A stretch of DNA of 64,000 nucleotides from NCBI GenBank assembly GCA_001717545.1, contig CP017039.1, positions 372,001-436,000 on the forward strand, read 5' to 3'. The notes beneath the pieces are model-generated. The model ran no database searches, was not told the origin of the DNA, and was given only the letters and a program-made list of their open reading frames with translations. Position numbers and translations under genes: made by a program. This stretch comes from Anaerolineaceae bacterium oral taxon 439. GTDB taxonomy: Bacteria; Chloroflexota; Anaerolineae; Anaerolineales; Anaerolineaceae. This document shows, piece after piece, positions 52,411-60,731 of this stretch. Positions within the stretch are counted from its first letter, which is position 1, and each line of letters opens with the position of its first letter.

Positions 52411-52840
52411 TAACCTTTTATACGGCAAAACAGGAGAGAATCGAAGCGGAAGTGTTATATGGCGGATCAAACGGCGTGTTCATTCGTTTGCAAAAGGACA
52501 CGGCGGGGAAAAGCAAGCGGAAATATGGACAGCGATCGCGTATACGGGCAAAGTCTGGTTATCCGGAAACAGAAAGCGGTTAGAAGATAAGCTGACGCTT
52601 GCCGCAATCGATGTTTCAACCTTGGAATGGCAGGAAATGGTTCGCAATCACCTGTATGTGCGCTATGATATGGGCGCGGTCAAACTGATGACGGTCGGCG
52701 GAGACGGGGGATCATGGGTCGGTTCATCGTTTGACTTTGGGGCGTCAGAAGGATCGAAAGGGTCTTAGCTCCCGTTCCATATCAGGAAGTATGTTCGGAG
52801 CGCCTTTAGCGTTGAATTAGCTGTATGACGTCCTGTTTCA
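52411..52840 (+). pseudogene. ISLre2-family (UPF0236) transposase remnant
   Basis: Two frames together recall the ISLre2 transposase. First KQERIEAEVLYGGSNGVFIR and LQKDTAGKSK; then, after a frameshift near 52500, EIWTAIAYTGKVWLSGNRKR, YDMGAVKLMTVGGDGGSWVG, and past a stop LPFHIRKYVRSAF. Both ends are missing, and stops and shifts are frequent. It interrupts the CoA-transferase gene. Confidence 0.7.
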
Positions 52841-53304
52841 GGAAGGGTTTGACGCTGTTTCCGACCAAGTCTTGCCGTTGACATCAAAAGGAAAAGCGTC
52901 CGCCCCATTTTATCACTTCTTTAAGAATATAATCAACCCGAAGAAACTTCCTTAAAATTCCATGGAAATTTGAAACAGGCATGTGGCGCGCTGGTAAGAT
53001 CTGACAGAGCCGTCATAAATCGGTACCCGCCGTTCTGTCAGCGCAAAAGCGGCAGGCGGTCGGGCTGGCTGCGGAGGACACTGCTGAATTGCCTGAATTG
53101 ATATGACGAACGTCATGTTCTTTCCGCTGTGAAGCGCCAGCGGGCGGCCGCGCAGGGTAGAAATCGTGTGGAATTGAGCCAAAAAAGGGAGCTTTCTATA
53201 AGGAATTTCGGCCTTAGCGCGGAGGCCTGAAAAAGCTTGACAATCCAAAAATCTGTCCTTATCATTACAACCGTAACGTGAGCGGTTTTTTGTTATCCAT
53301 AATA
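52841..53304. other. Non-coding or decayed stretch
   Basis: No convincing gene. A perfect palindrome, ATGACG-AA-CGTCAT, lies at 53103-53116. A minus-strand open frame (52952-53353) has no family features or ribosome site. The stretch probably includes further debris of the transposase insertion. Confidence 0.4.
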
Positions 53305-53318
53305 TGAAAACGTTTTCA
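53305..53318. promoter_or_regulatory. LacI-type operator before the rare-sugar operon
   Basis: TGAAAACGTTTTCA, a perfect 14-bp palindrome with the central CG typical of LacI/CcpA-family sites, 100 bases before the binding-protein start. No LacI gene lies next to it, so a regulator encoded elsewhere (or at 26532 or 44362) must read it. Confidence 0.8.
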
Positions 53319-53417
53319 TCCATCGTTATGCAGGAGGTGCTTTTTCGAACCATACTATACGTTTGTGTTTATTAACTTGTAAAAGTGGACAGGCTAAAAA
53401 ATAAAAGAGGAGAAATT

Positions 53418-54401
53418 ATGAAGAAAGTTCGTTTTGTTTTGGTTTTTGTCGTTCTGGCGATGGCGCTGGCCGCGATCGTTCCCGCGTTTGCCGCTGATCC
53501 GTATGAGATTATTTTTGTTCCGAAGCTGATCGGGATTCCCTGGTTTACGACGATGGAAAAAGGGTTCGTTGACTATGGCGAGAAGGACGGTACGCTGAAC
53601 GTTACGACGATGGGCGCGACGGACGCGGACCCGGCGGCGCAGGCGCGTATGCTTGAGGACGCGATCGCGAAATCGCCGGACGCGATAGTCGTCGTCCCGA
53701 ACGATACCGCGACGCTCGAACCGCTCCTCCGGAAGGGGAAAGAGGCGGGGATCCTGATGATTACGCAGGAAGCGCCGACGGTTAAAAACGCCGATCTTGA
53801 TATTGAATTCCTGCTTCTGGATCAGGAGGGCAAGGACGTTATCGAGCTGCTGGCTAAAAATATGGGGACCGAGGGCGGTTACGCGATTATGGTCGGCGGC
53901 CTGACGGTCGAGGGTCATAACAACCGCGCCGACGCGATGGTCAAATATCAGGAAGAGAAATATCCGGATATGTATCAGGTGACGACCCGCGTCGAAGGCG
54001 GCGAGAACGTTCAGGTCGCTCATGATAAGCTGCTTGAATTGAGCACGGCGTATCCGGACATGAAAGGCCTGATCACGATCGGAAGTTTGGGCGGGATCGG
54101 CGCGAGCCAGGCGGTTCGCGAGAAGAATCTGATTGGAAAATTCTATGTGATCGGCTGCACGACGCCGTCGGAAGCCAAGGCGTATCTCGAGGATAAATCG
54201 ATGGCCGCGAACTATATCGGCAATCCGTATCGCATCGGTCTCGATTCGGCTTATATCGTCGAACAGATTCTCCAGGGTAAGAAGCTTGAAGAGCTGACGG
54301 AGCTCCCGGAATACGGAGAACCGATGATTGAAGACGGGATCATTACGTTCCATGCGGATTCCGAGGTTACGGTCGAGAACGCGGATTCGTTCGGGTTCTG
54401 A
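53418..54401 (+). CDS. Sugar ABC transporter substrate-binding protein (RhaS/LsrB-like)
   Basis: 327 residues from the ATG at 53418 (AGGAG upstream). Signal peptide KKVRFVLVFVVLAMALAAIV, cleavage near AFAAD (residue 25), no lipobox. The mature fold, FVPKLIGIPWFTTMEKGFVD, DAIAKSPDAIVVVPNDTATL, YAIMVGGLTVEGHNNRADAM and GLITIGSLGGIGASQAV, is that of rhamnose/AI-2-type binding proteins. With the epimerase at the end of the operon, D-allulose (psicose) or a related ketohexose is the likely ligand. A terminator-like hairpin follows, so this protein should be made in excess over the membrane parts. Confidence 0.93.
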   Translation: MKKVRFVLVFVVLAMALAAIVPAFAADPYEIIFVPKLIGIPWFTTMEKGFVDYGEKDGTLNVTTMGATDADPAAQARMLEDAIAKSPDAIVVVPNDTATLEPLLRKGKEAGILMITQEAPTVKNADLDIEFLLLDQEGKDVIELLAKNMGTEGGYAIMVGGLTVEGHNNRADAMVKYQEEKYPDMYQVTTRVEGGENVQVAHDKLLELSTAYPDMKGLITIGSLGGIGASQAVREKNLIGKFYVIGCTTPSEAKAYLEDKSMAANYIGNPYRIGLDSAYIVEQILQGKKLEELTELPEYGEPMIEDGIITFHADSEVTVENADSFGF

Positions 54402-54413
54402 CTTGATGCGGAA

Positions 54414-54453
54414 AGAGATGGATCCTTCCGAGAGGGGATCCGTCTCTTTTTTT
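54414..54453 (+). terminator. Partial terminator between binding-protein and ATPase genes
   Basis: AGAGATGGATCC / GGATCCGTCTCT (one G-T pair), 10-base loop region, then TTTTTTT. It has the form of a full terminator but lies inside the operon, so read-through must set the level of the downstream genes. Confidence 0.8.
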
Positions 54454-54479
54454 CGTCTCTGGTACGGGGGAGGGAAACC

Positions 54480-55970
54480 GTGGCAAATTACATCACAATG
54501 AAGAATATCTGCAAAAATTATATCGGCGTCCAGGCTTTGAAGAATGTGGATTTCTCCCTCGAAAAAGGCGAGATTCATTGTCTTGTCGGCGGCAACGGTT
54601 CCGGAAAATCAACGCTGATTAAGGTCCTGTCCGGCGTGAATCGGCCGGAACCGGGCGGCGAGATTGTCATCGACGGAAAGTCGTTCGCGTCGTTGAGCGT
54701 TCAGGAGTCGATTCAGCAGGGGATCCGCGTTATTTATCAGGATCTCGCTTTATTTCCGAATTTATCGATTCAGGAGAATATCGCTTTTCAGCTTTACGGC
54801 GAAACGAAATCGCCGATTGTCGATTGGCGCGCGGTCGAAAAACGGGCGAAAGCCGCGATGGAGATTATCGGGCTGAAAATGGATCCGGATCGGCTCGTCG
54901 GGTCGCTTTCCATCGCGGAACAGCAGCTCGTCGAAATTACGCGGGCGCTGGTCGGGGAGTTGAAGCTGCTGATCCTGGACGAGCCGACGGCGTCGTTGAC
55001 GCGGAAGGAGGTTAACGCGCTGTTTGCGGCGATTCGCCGGCTTCAGGCTCGCGGCGTGACGACGATGTTCGTGAGTCATAAGATGAACGAGATTTTTGAA
55101 ATCGCCGAACGCGTGACCGTGATCCGCGACGGCGAGATCATCGGCGCGTATCCCCCGTCTGAACTCGACGACGACAAGCTTGTGTACCTGATGACCGGGA
55201 AGACGTTCAAGACGGAGGCGCCGGACCCGGTCGACCCGAACGCCGCCCTGATTCTGGAGACGAAGAACCTGACGAAGGCGAACGACTTCGAAGACGTTTC
55301 GATCCAGCTCCGTAAAGGCGAAATCCTCGGGATCACCGGCCTTCTCGGCTCGGGGCGGACCGAGCTCGCGCTTTCGATTTTCGGAATGAATCCGCCGGAC
55401 TCCGGCGAAATCTGGATCGACGGTAAAAAGACAGAGATCCGAACGAACGTTCAGGCGCAGAAGCTTCATATCGCGTATGTCCCCGAGGATCGTCTTTCTC
55501 AGGGCGTTATTCTCGATCAGCCGATTCTTGAGAATCTGACGGTTACGGTTTTCGAACAGTTCCTCGATCGATTCGGGCTGATGAACCTGACGAAGCGGCG
55601 GTCCGAGTCGGAAAAAATGGTCAGGGATTTATTGATGAAGATATCTTCGCTGGATGCGCCGATGCGAACGTTATCCGGCGGGAACCAGCAGAAAGGCGTT
55701 CTGGCGAAATGGCTGGCGACGCGGCCGCGGCTCCTGATCCTGGACGAGCCGACGGTCGGGATCGACGTTTACGCGAAGAACAGTATTTATGAGCTGATCA
55801 AGCGTCTGGCGAAGGAGGGCATGGGAATTATCCTGATTTCTGATGAGATCCTCGAAGTCTTATCGAACTGCCATCGCGTTCTGGTCATGGAAAACGGTAA
55901 GATCGTGCATGAGCTGACGCCGGACGAGAACTCGGCTTCGGAACTGCTTGAAAAATTCAACCTGGCGTAG
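54480..55970 (+). CDS. Sugar ABC transporter ATP-binding protein (RbsA/AlsA-type)
   Basis: 496 residues with a GTG start at 54480, supported by GGGAGGG 6 bases upstream. Domain 1: Walker A GGNGSGKSTLIK, Q-loop IYQDLALFPNLS, Walker B LLILDEPTASLT, H-loop VSHKMNEIF. Domain 2: degenerate Walker A (GLLGSGRTELAL), signature TLSGGNQQKGVLAKWL, Walker B LILDEPTVGIDVY. Typical two-domain importer ATPase; both catalytic glutamates are present. Confidence 0.94.
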   Translation: MANYITMKNICKNYIGVQALKNVDFSLEKGEIHCLVGGNGSGKSTLIKVLSGVNRPEPGGEIVIDGKSFASLSVQESIQQGIRVIYQDLALFPNLSIQENIAFQLYGETKSPIVDWRAVEKRAKAAMEIIGLKMDPDRLVGSLSIAEQQLVEITRALVGELKLLILDEPTASLTRKEVNALFAAIRRLQARGVTTMFVSHKMNEIFEIAERVTVIRDGEIIGAYPPSELDDDKLVYLMTGKTFKTEAPDPVDPNAALILETKNLTKANDFEDVSIQLRKGEILGITGLLGSGRTELALSIFGMNPPDSGEIWIDGKKTEIRTNVQAQKLHIAYVPEDRLSQGVILDQPILENLTVTVFEQFLDRFGLMNLTKRRSESEKMVRDLLMKISSLDAPMRTLSGGNQQKGVLAKWLATRPRLLILDEPTVGIDVYAKNSIYELIKRLAKEGMGIILISDEILEVLSNCHRVLVMENGKIVHELTPDENSASELLEKFNLA

Positions 55971-55986
55971 GCGGAGGAAGGGGCTC

Positions 55987-56976
55987 ATGTCAAAAGCAAA
56001 ATCATTCCTTACCAGCAGCAACGCGTTCCTGGTATACCTCCTGGTCGTGATGATCGCCGTCGTGACCGCGATCAATCCGAATTTCCTGAGCGCTGAAAAT
56101 TTTCTGACGATCCTGCGGAGCTCGGCGTATTCAGGGATTTTCGCGATCGGCTTCCTGTTTGTCCTGATTTGCGGCGGGCTGGACGTTTCGTTCGCGGCGG
56201 TTGCGACCGTCGGGCAGTATATTGCGGGGACGGTCATGATCCGGGCCCCGGAGGCGCCCTGGATTTTCGTCGTGATCATTCCGCCGCTGACCGGCGTCAT
56301 CCTGGCGAGCCTGAACGCGTATATGATTCAGAAGCTGAACGCGCCGCCGTTGATTATTACGATCGCGGTTCAGAATATCCTGTTCGGCATCCTGCAATTT
56401 ATTACCGACGGACGCTGGCTTTCGAATTTCCCGAAATGGTTCAACGAGTTCCCATTGAAGCTGGTTATCTCGGCGGAGAACCGCAACGGCGTCCTGTATG
56501 GACTGTCGGTTCTGACCGTGATCTGGTTCGCGGTCGCGATTCTCGGCGATTTTATTTTGAAGAAGACGGTCCATGGACGGCGGCTTTACGCGATGGGCGG
56601 GAATATTGAAGCGGCGCGGCGCGCCGGGATCGATATCCTGAAGTATCAGGTCTTCGCGTACGGGTTCCTGGGCTTCTGTTCCGGGCTGGCGGGTCTGGTT
56701 CATACGATGGTGACGCAGACGGTCGCTCCGAATACGCTGATCGGGAACGAATTTTATACGATCGCGGCGGTCGTCCTCGGCGGGGCGAGTATCTTCGGCG
56801 GATCCGGATCGGTTTTCGGGACGGTCATGGGGGTCGTTATTATGGCGGTCCTGTCGAACGCGCTGACGATCATGCGCGTTCCAGCCTACTGGCACCAGGT
56901 TTTCACCGGCGCGATTCTGATCGCCAGCATGGCGGTTACGGCCGCGCACGCGCGGCGGGCGTTAAAGAAAGGATAA
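55987..56976 (+). CDS. Sugar ABC transporter permease (RbsC/AlsC-type), first subunit
   Basis: 329 residues from the ATG at 55987 (GGAGGAAGGGG upstream). Eight to ten helices with CGGLDVSFAAVATVGQYIAG, LNAPPLIITIAVQNILFG, the loop VHGRRLYAMGGNIEAARRAG and VLGGASIFGGSGSVFGTVMG. It lies 16 bases after the ATPase gene and 6 bases before the partner permease. Confidence 0.93.
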   Translation: MSKAKSFLTSSNAFLVYLLVVMIAVVTAINPNFLSAENFLTILRSSAYSGIFAIGFLFVLICGGLDVSFAAVATVGQYIAGTVMIRAPEAPWIFVVIIPPLTGVILASLNAYMIQKLNAPPLIITIAVQNILFGILQFITDGRWLSNFPKWFNEFPLKLVISAENRNGVLYGLSVLTVIWFAVAILGDFILKKTVHGRRLYAMGGNIEAARRAGIDILKYQVFAYGFLGFCSGLAGLVHTMVTQTVAPNTLIGNEFYTIAAVVLGGASIFGGSGSVFGTVMGVVIMAVLSNALTIMRVPAYWHQVFTGAILIASMAVTAAHARRALKKG

Positions 56977-56982
56977 GCTGAC

Positions 56983-57972
56983 ATGATAGATAAATTGCGC
57001 GACTGGAGTCAGAAAAATCCCGATATCGCCTCGCTCCCGTTTATTCTTCTTGCGGTAATTTTGCTGATGACGCTGGCGACGTCCGGTAAGTTCCTTTCTA
57101 AAGGAAATCTGAACGCGTTCGCGTCGCAGATTCCCGAGCTGGGGCTATTGTCGCTTGCGACGATGGTCGTCATGATTACCAACGGGATTAACCTGTCGAT
57201 TATCAGCAGCGCGAATCTCGTCGGCGTGACGATGGCGTTGATGATGACGAACTGGGCGAGCGACGGGATGGGATCGGGAATGATCGTCCTGATCGTTCTC
57301 GTTACGTTGGCGGTCGGGTTGCTCCTGTCTGTATTTTTGGGCTGGATCAATGGCGCGCTGATCGCGTACGTCGGGCTGCCGCCGATGCTGGCGACGCTGG
57401 GGACGATGCTCCTCTACGAAGGGGTTACGCTGACGATCACGAAGGGCTTCGTGATTTCCGGAATGCCCGATATTTTCGTTGAGTATAACTACGCTAAGGT
57501 CTTCGGAGTCCCGCTGCCGCTGCTGACGATGATCCTGGCGCTGGCCGTGGTCGCGGTGATCCTGATCCGGCGCCCGTTCGGGCGGACGCTGTACATGATC
57601 GGGTCGAGCGAAACGGTGACGCAGTTCTCGGCGATCGATACGCGGAAAGCGATCGTCAAGGCGTATATCCTGTCGGGGATTCTCTGCGGGATCGCCGGGA
57701 TGATCATGCTGGCGCGGTTCAATTCCGCGAACGCGCGCTCCGGCTCGTCGTTGCTGCTGCTGACGATCCTGATTTCTGTTCTCGGCGGGACCGACCCGAA
57801 CGGGGGTTTCGGCCGCGTGATCGGATTGACGCTGGCGTTGTTTATCCTGCAGCTGCTGACGAGCGGGCTGAACCTGCTTGGCGTTACGCAGTTCATCACG
57901 CTGGCGCTGTGGGGCGTGCTGCTGATTGCCGTGATCGCCTATCGGCGTTACAGCGAAAGCCGGCGTCATTGA
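56983..57972 (+). CDS. Sugar ABC transporter permease (RbsC/AlsC-type), second subunit
   Basis: 329 residues. Signatures: TNGINLSIISSANLVGVTMA, VGLPPMLATLGTMLLYEGVT, the loop PFGRTLYMIGSSETVTQFSA and LGGTDPNGGFGRVIG. Forms a heterodimer with the preceding permease. The coding sequence is somewhat richer in GC than the importer at 45.9-50.4 kb, consistent with a long-resident operon. Confidence 0.93.
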   Translation: MIDKLRDWSQKNPDIASLPFILLAVILLMTLATSGKFLSKGNLNAFASQIPELGLLSLATMVVMITNGINLSIISSANLVGVTMALMMTNWASDGMGSGMIVLIVLVTLAVGLLLSVFLGWINGALIAYVGLPPMLATLGTMLLYEGVTLTITKGFVISGMPDIFVEYNYAKVFGVPLPLLTMILALAVVAVILIRRPFGRTLYMIGSSETVTQFSAIDTRKAIVKAYILSGILCGIAGMIMLARFNSANARSGSSLLLLTILISVLGGTDPNGGFGRVIGLTLALFILQLLTSGLNLLGVTQFITLALWGVLLIAVIAYRRYSESRRH

Positions 57973-58066
57973 GCGGCGGGTCGGGCCCGGCGCGGCGGTT
58001 TCACGTTGAAGACCGGGCGTTTTTAAAAGGATGGCGGATTTATAAAAGACTTTACGGAGATAAAAG

Positions 58067-58939
58067 ATGAAATTCGGTATTTATTTTGCGTTTTGGGAAA
58101 AGGAATGGAAAGTATCGTACGAGAAATATATTAAGAAGGTAGCGGGCTTGGGGTTCGATATTCTGGAGATCAGCTGCGCCCCGCTTCCGGGTCTCTCGGA
58201 CGAGGAGCTGTACCGGCTCCGCGACATAGCGAAGGACCATGGTATTATCCTGACGGCGGGGTATGGCCCGACCGCGGACCAGAACCTTTCGTCTCCCGAT
58301 CCGGCGATTGTCAAAAATGCGAAAGCGTATTTTACCGATCTGCTGAAACGGTTGGAAAAGATGGAAATCCGGTCGATCGGCGGCGGACTGAACAGCTACT
58401 GGCCGGTTGATTACTCGAAGCCGATCGATAAAAAGCGCGACTGGGAAATCGGGGTCCGGAACGTTCGCGATATCGGGAAGGTCGCGGCGGACTGCGGCGT
58501 CGATTATTGTCTGGAATGCTTGAATCGGTTCGAGGGGTACCTGCTGAATACGGCGGCGGAGGGGGTCGCTTTCTGTGAAGAGGTCGGCCTTCCGAACGTG
58601 AAGCTGCTGCTGGATACGTTCCACATGAATATCGAAGAGGATTCGTTTTATGACGCGATCGTCACGGCGGGCGCAAGGCTGCGCCGGCTGCATACGGGCG
58701 AGACGAACCGCAAGGTTCCGGGCAAGGGACGGATGCCCTGGCGCGAAATCGGGGACGCTCTGGCGAAGATTGGATTCGACGGCGACGTGGTGATGGAGCC
58801 GTTCGTGAAGCAGGGGGGGACGATCGGGAGCGAAATTAAAGTCTGGCGCGATTTGTCGGATAACGCCGACGAGGCGAAGATGGACGCGGACGCGAAAAAC
58901 GCATTGCTGTTCTCTCGGTACGTGATTGGGAAAATGTAA
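58067..58939 (+). CDS. D-psicose (allulose) / D-tagatose 3-epimerase
   Basis: 290 residues, TIM-barrel, highly similar in layout to the Clostridium cellulolyticum D-psicose 3-epimerase (MKFGIYFAFWEKEW, NLSSPDPAIVKNAKA, LLKRL, SYWPVDY). The four metal ligands fall at exactly the positions of that enzyme: E150, D183, H209 and E244 (Mn2+/Co2+). It inverts C3 of ketohexoses, interconverting D-allulose and D-fructose. Coming last after a matching importer, it would feed imported allulose into fructose metabolism. GGAGATAAAAG precedes the ATG. Confidence 0.95.
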   Translation: MKFGIYFAFWEKEWKVSYEKYIKKVAGLGFDILEISCAPLPGLSDEELYRLRDIAKDHGIILTAGYGPTADQNLSSPDPAIVKNAKAYFTDLLKRLEKMEIRSIGGGLNSYWPVDYSKPIDKKRDWEIGVRNVRDIGKVAADCGVDYCLECLNRFEGYLLNTAAEGVAFCEEVGLPNVKLLLDTFHMNIEEDSFYDAIVTAGARLRRLHTGETNRKVPGKGRMPWREIGDALAKIGFDGDVVMEPFVKQGGTIGSEIKVWRDLSDNADEAKMDADAKNALLFSRYVIGKM

Positions 58940-58963
58940 GCGACGGGAACGGCCGCGGGATTG

Positions 58964-58999
58964 AAAAAAGCCTCGTGAATTTTTTTTCACGAGGCTTTC
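58964..58999. terminator. Bidirectional terminator of the rare-sugar operon and cold-shock gene
   Basis: AAAGCCTCGTGAA / TTCACGAGGCTTT with a T-rich loop, A-run before and TCATAATT after. It lies between convergent genes. Confidence 0.85.
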
Positions 59000-59067
59000 A
59001 TAATTAATCTACCTAAGTACAGATTTGGAAGCTTCCGCTCCAAGTCCTCTTTGGGTATTGACGCGGC

Positions 59068-59277
59068 TCAGAGGACGGTGACGTTGCTGGCCTGAAGGCC
59101 CTTCGGACCGTTTTCGACGACGAATTCAACTTCGCTGCCTTCCTTCAACGTGCGAAAACCGGTTCCCTGAATCGCGGTGTAATGGACGAAAATATCGTCG
59201 CCTTCGGGCTGGGAAAGGAAACCGTAACCTTTTGATTCATTGAACCACTTGACTGTACCTTTTACTTTTTCACTCAT
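59068..59277 (-). CDS. Cold-shock protein (CspA family)
   Basis: 69 residues, one OB-fold. Both RNA-binding motifs are intact: KWFNESKGYGFLS (RNP1) and DIFVHYTAI (RNP2). It melts mRNA structure and acts as an RNA chaperone. The gene is single and has a long leader (about 147 nt) with hairpins, typical of post-transcriptionally controlled csp genes. A weak GGAG (TTAGGAGATTT) lies before the ATG. Confidence 0.97.
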   Translation of the reverse strand: MSEKVKGTVKWFNESKGYGFLSQPEGDDIFVHYTAIQGTGFRTLKEGSEVEFVVENGPKGLQASNVTVL

Positions 59278-59424
59278 TTCAGAAAATCTCCTAAAAACCC
59301 CTGTCGGGGGCTACTGAATATTGAGATGCTGCCATCTCACTGAATCAAGAAGATAGCCATAAAAAAACCGCCTTCAAGAAAATTTCCGAAAACGGTCCTC
59401 GTTCCTGCAATCTTCTTACGAACA
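59278..59424 (-). promoter_or_regulatory. Structured leader of the cold-shock gene
   Basis: Three hairpins in the transcript. ACCG...CGGT followed by TTTTTTT (59361-59396); GAGAT-GGCAGC-ATCTC (59323-59338); and CCCC-GACA-GGGG followed by TTTTT (59293-59310), right before the ribosome site. Two of the three look like terminators, suggesting attenuation or temperature-dependent refolding. Confidence 0.6.
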
Positions 59425-59430
59425 GTTAAT

Positions 59431-59458
59431 ACTATATCACAATTTCCGGTTTTGACAA
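59431..59458 (-). promoter_or_regulatory. Promoter of the cold-shock gene
   Basis: On the minus strand TTGTCA (59453-59458), 16 bases, TATAGT (59431-59436). The start site would be near 59424. The 59459-59624 region upstream holds no gene; a TATGAT near 59550 may serve the plus-strand gene at 59625. Confidence 0.7.
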
Positions 59459-59624
59459 GTTTTTCGGGGAAAACTGGATGGAATTCCACGGCGGGCCGAT
59501 TGGGTAAATTCACAGTGAATTAACAGAAAAATTCCGAAAAAGTTTGATATGATTAAGGTTACCTTCCCGGAATTCCCGGGGAAAATTCCAAATTTAACGA
59601 ATTCAGAGCAAAAGGAGCGGAAGG

Positions 59625-60731
59625 ATGACGGACGGGAGTATCAAAACGATCGGGCGGTACGAAATCGAGCGGGAGATCGGGCGCGGCGGCATGGCGGTGG
59701 CGGGACGGCCGGCGAAGCCGTCGGGAACGACAACGACAGGAGAGATCCGGACGGAGCTCAGGAGCGGACCGGGAACGGACAGCTCGATCCGCTTCGGCAG
59801 GACGGATCTTCAGAAGGTCCGCGCCGGCGTCGCGGGAGCGGAGCCGGCCGGGGGAGAGCGGTCAGCGGGTAAAGCTCCGGACGCCGCGGCGGCCGGAGCG
59901 TCGGCCATTCCGCCGGAGCGAAAGAAACGATGGGGGTACGCGATTTTCGCGGCGCTGGCGATCTTCGCCGCGGCGATCGGGATCCGGATGGCGGCGACGC
60001 AGCGCGCGGGGACGGCGGTCGGGACGGCGGAGGCAGCGAAGACGATTGAAGCCGGGCTGGGCGAGCCGCAGACCGTTTTGGCGGGGCTCAGGGCGGCGTC
60101 GACGGAAACGGCCGAAGCCCGGAACCCGTACGTGAACCTGAAAACAGGAGACCGGATCACGTTCGGATCATACGAGCAGGATAATAAGCTCTCGAACGGA
60201 CCGGAGCCGATCGAGTGGCGGGTGCTGGAGGTGAGTGACGGGAGCGCGCTGGCAGTCAGCGAATACGCGCTGGACGCGAGAGCGTACAACGAGGATTACG
60301 AATCGGTAACGTGGGCGGAATGTACGCTGCGGGAATGGCTGAACGGAGAATTTTACGATACGGCGTTTAATGAAGAAGAGAAGGGACGGATCGCGCTGAC
60401 GGAGGTGGAGAACGCGGATAATCCGGAATATGGGACGGAGGGCGGGGAGGATACGGAGGACCGGATATTCCTGCTGAGCTTAGGAGAAGCGGAGAGATAT
60501 TTTGAAGACGACGAGGACCGGCGGGCCTTTCCGACGGAGTACGCGATCGCGAGAAACGTTTGGGTTAGGGAAAAGACGGGAACGGTGTGGTGGTGGCTTC
60601 GTTCGCCGGGCTACAATGGTTTTGGCGCTGCGGGGGTCGCTTCCGGCGGCTCGCTCGACTTCCGCGGTTTCAATGTCGGCTACTACGGGTACGCAGTCCG
60701 TCCCGCTCTCCGGCTTAAAATGACGCCGTAA
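59625..60731 (+). CDS. Vestigial PknB-type kinase fused to a membrane-anchored DUF6273-like domain
   Basis: 368 residues (AAGGAG before the ATG). The start, IKTIGRYEIEREIGRGGMAV, is the glycine-rich loop of a bacterial Ser/Thr kinase, but the remaining ~250 catalytic residues are missing: the text jumps to a Gly/Ala/Pro-rich linker (residues 25-102). A transmembrane helix follows (WGYAIFAALAIFAAAIGIRM, about 104-122), then an extracytoplasmic DUF6273-like domain: FGSYEQDN, PIEWRVLEV, REWLNGEFYDTAFNEEEKGR, TEDRIFLLSLGEAERYF, WWWLRSPG and AVRPALRLKM. It cannot phosphorylate. It may be a decoy receptor or simply a decayed kinase gene still in frame. Confidence 0.8.
   Translation: MTDGSIKTIGRYEIEREIGRGGMAVAGRPAKPSGTTTTGEIRTELRSGPGTDSSIRFGRTDLQKVRAGVAGAEPAGGERSAGKAPDAAAAGASAIPPERKKRWGYAIFAALAIFAAAIGIRMAATQRAGTAVGTAEAAKTIEAGLGEPQTVLAGLRAASTETAEARNPYVNLKTGDRITFGSYEQDNKLSNGPEPIEWRVLEVSDGSALAVSEYALDARAYNEDYESVTWAECTLREWLNGEFYDTAFNEEEKGRIALTEVENADNPEYGTEGGEDTEDRIFLLSLGEAERYFEDDEDRRAFPTEYAIARNVWVREKTGTVWWWLRSPGYNGFGAAGVASGGSLDFRGFNVGYYGYAVRPALRLKMTP

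Noticed and set aside
52952-53353. 133-codon open frame on the minus strand before the rare-sugar operon
   Set aside because: No ribosome site, no signal or family motif, odd composition, and it overlaps the operon's operator; treated as chance.
59549-59872. Overlapping frame across the kinase-remnant start that might restore the kinase domain by frameshift
   Set aside because: The alternative frames carry no kinase motifs, so the core is deleted, not shifted.
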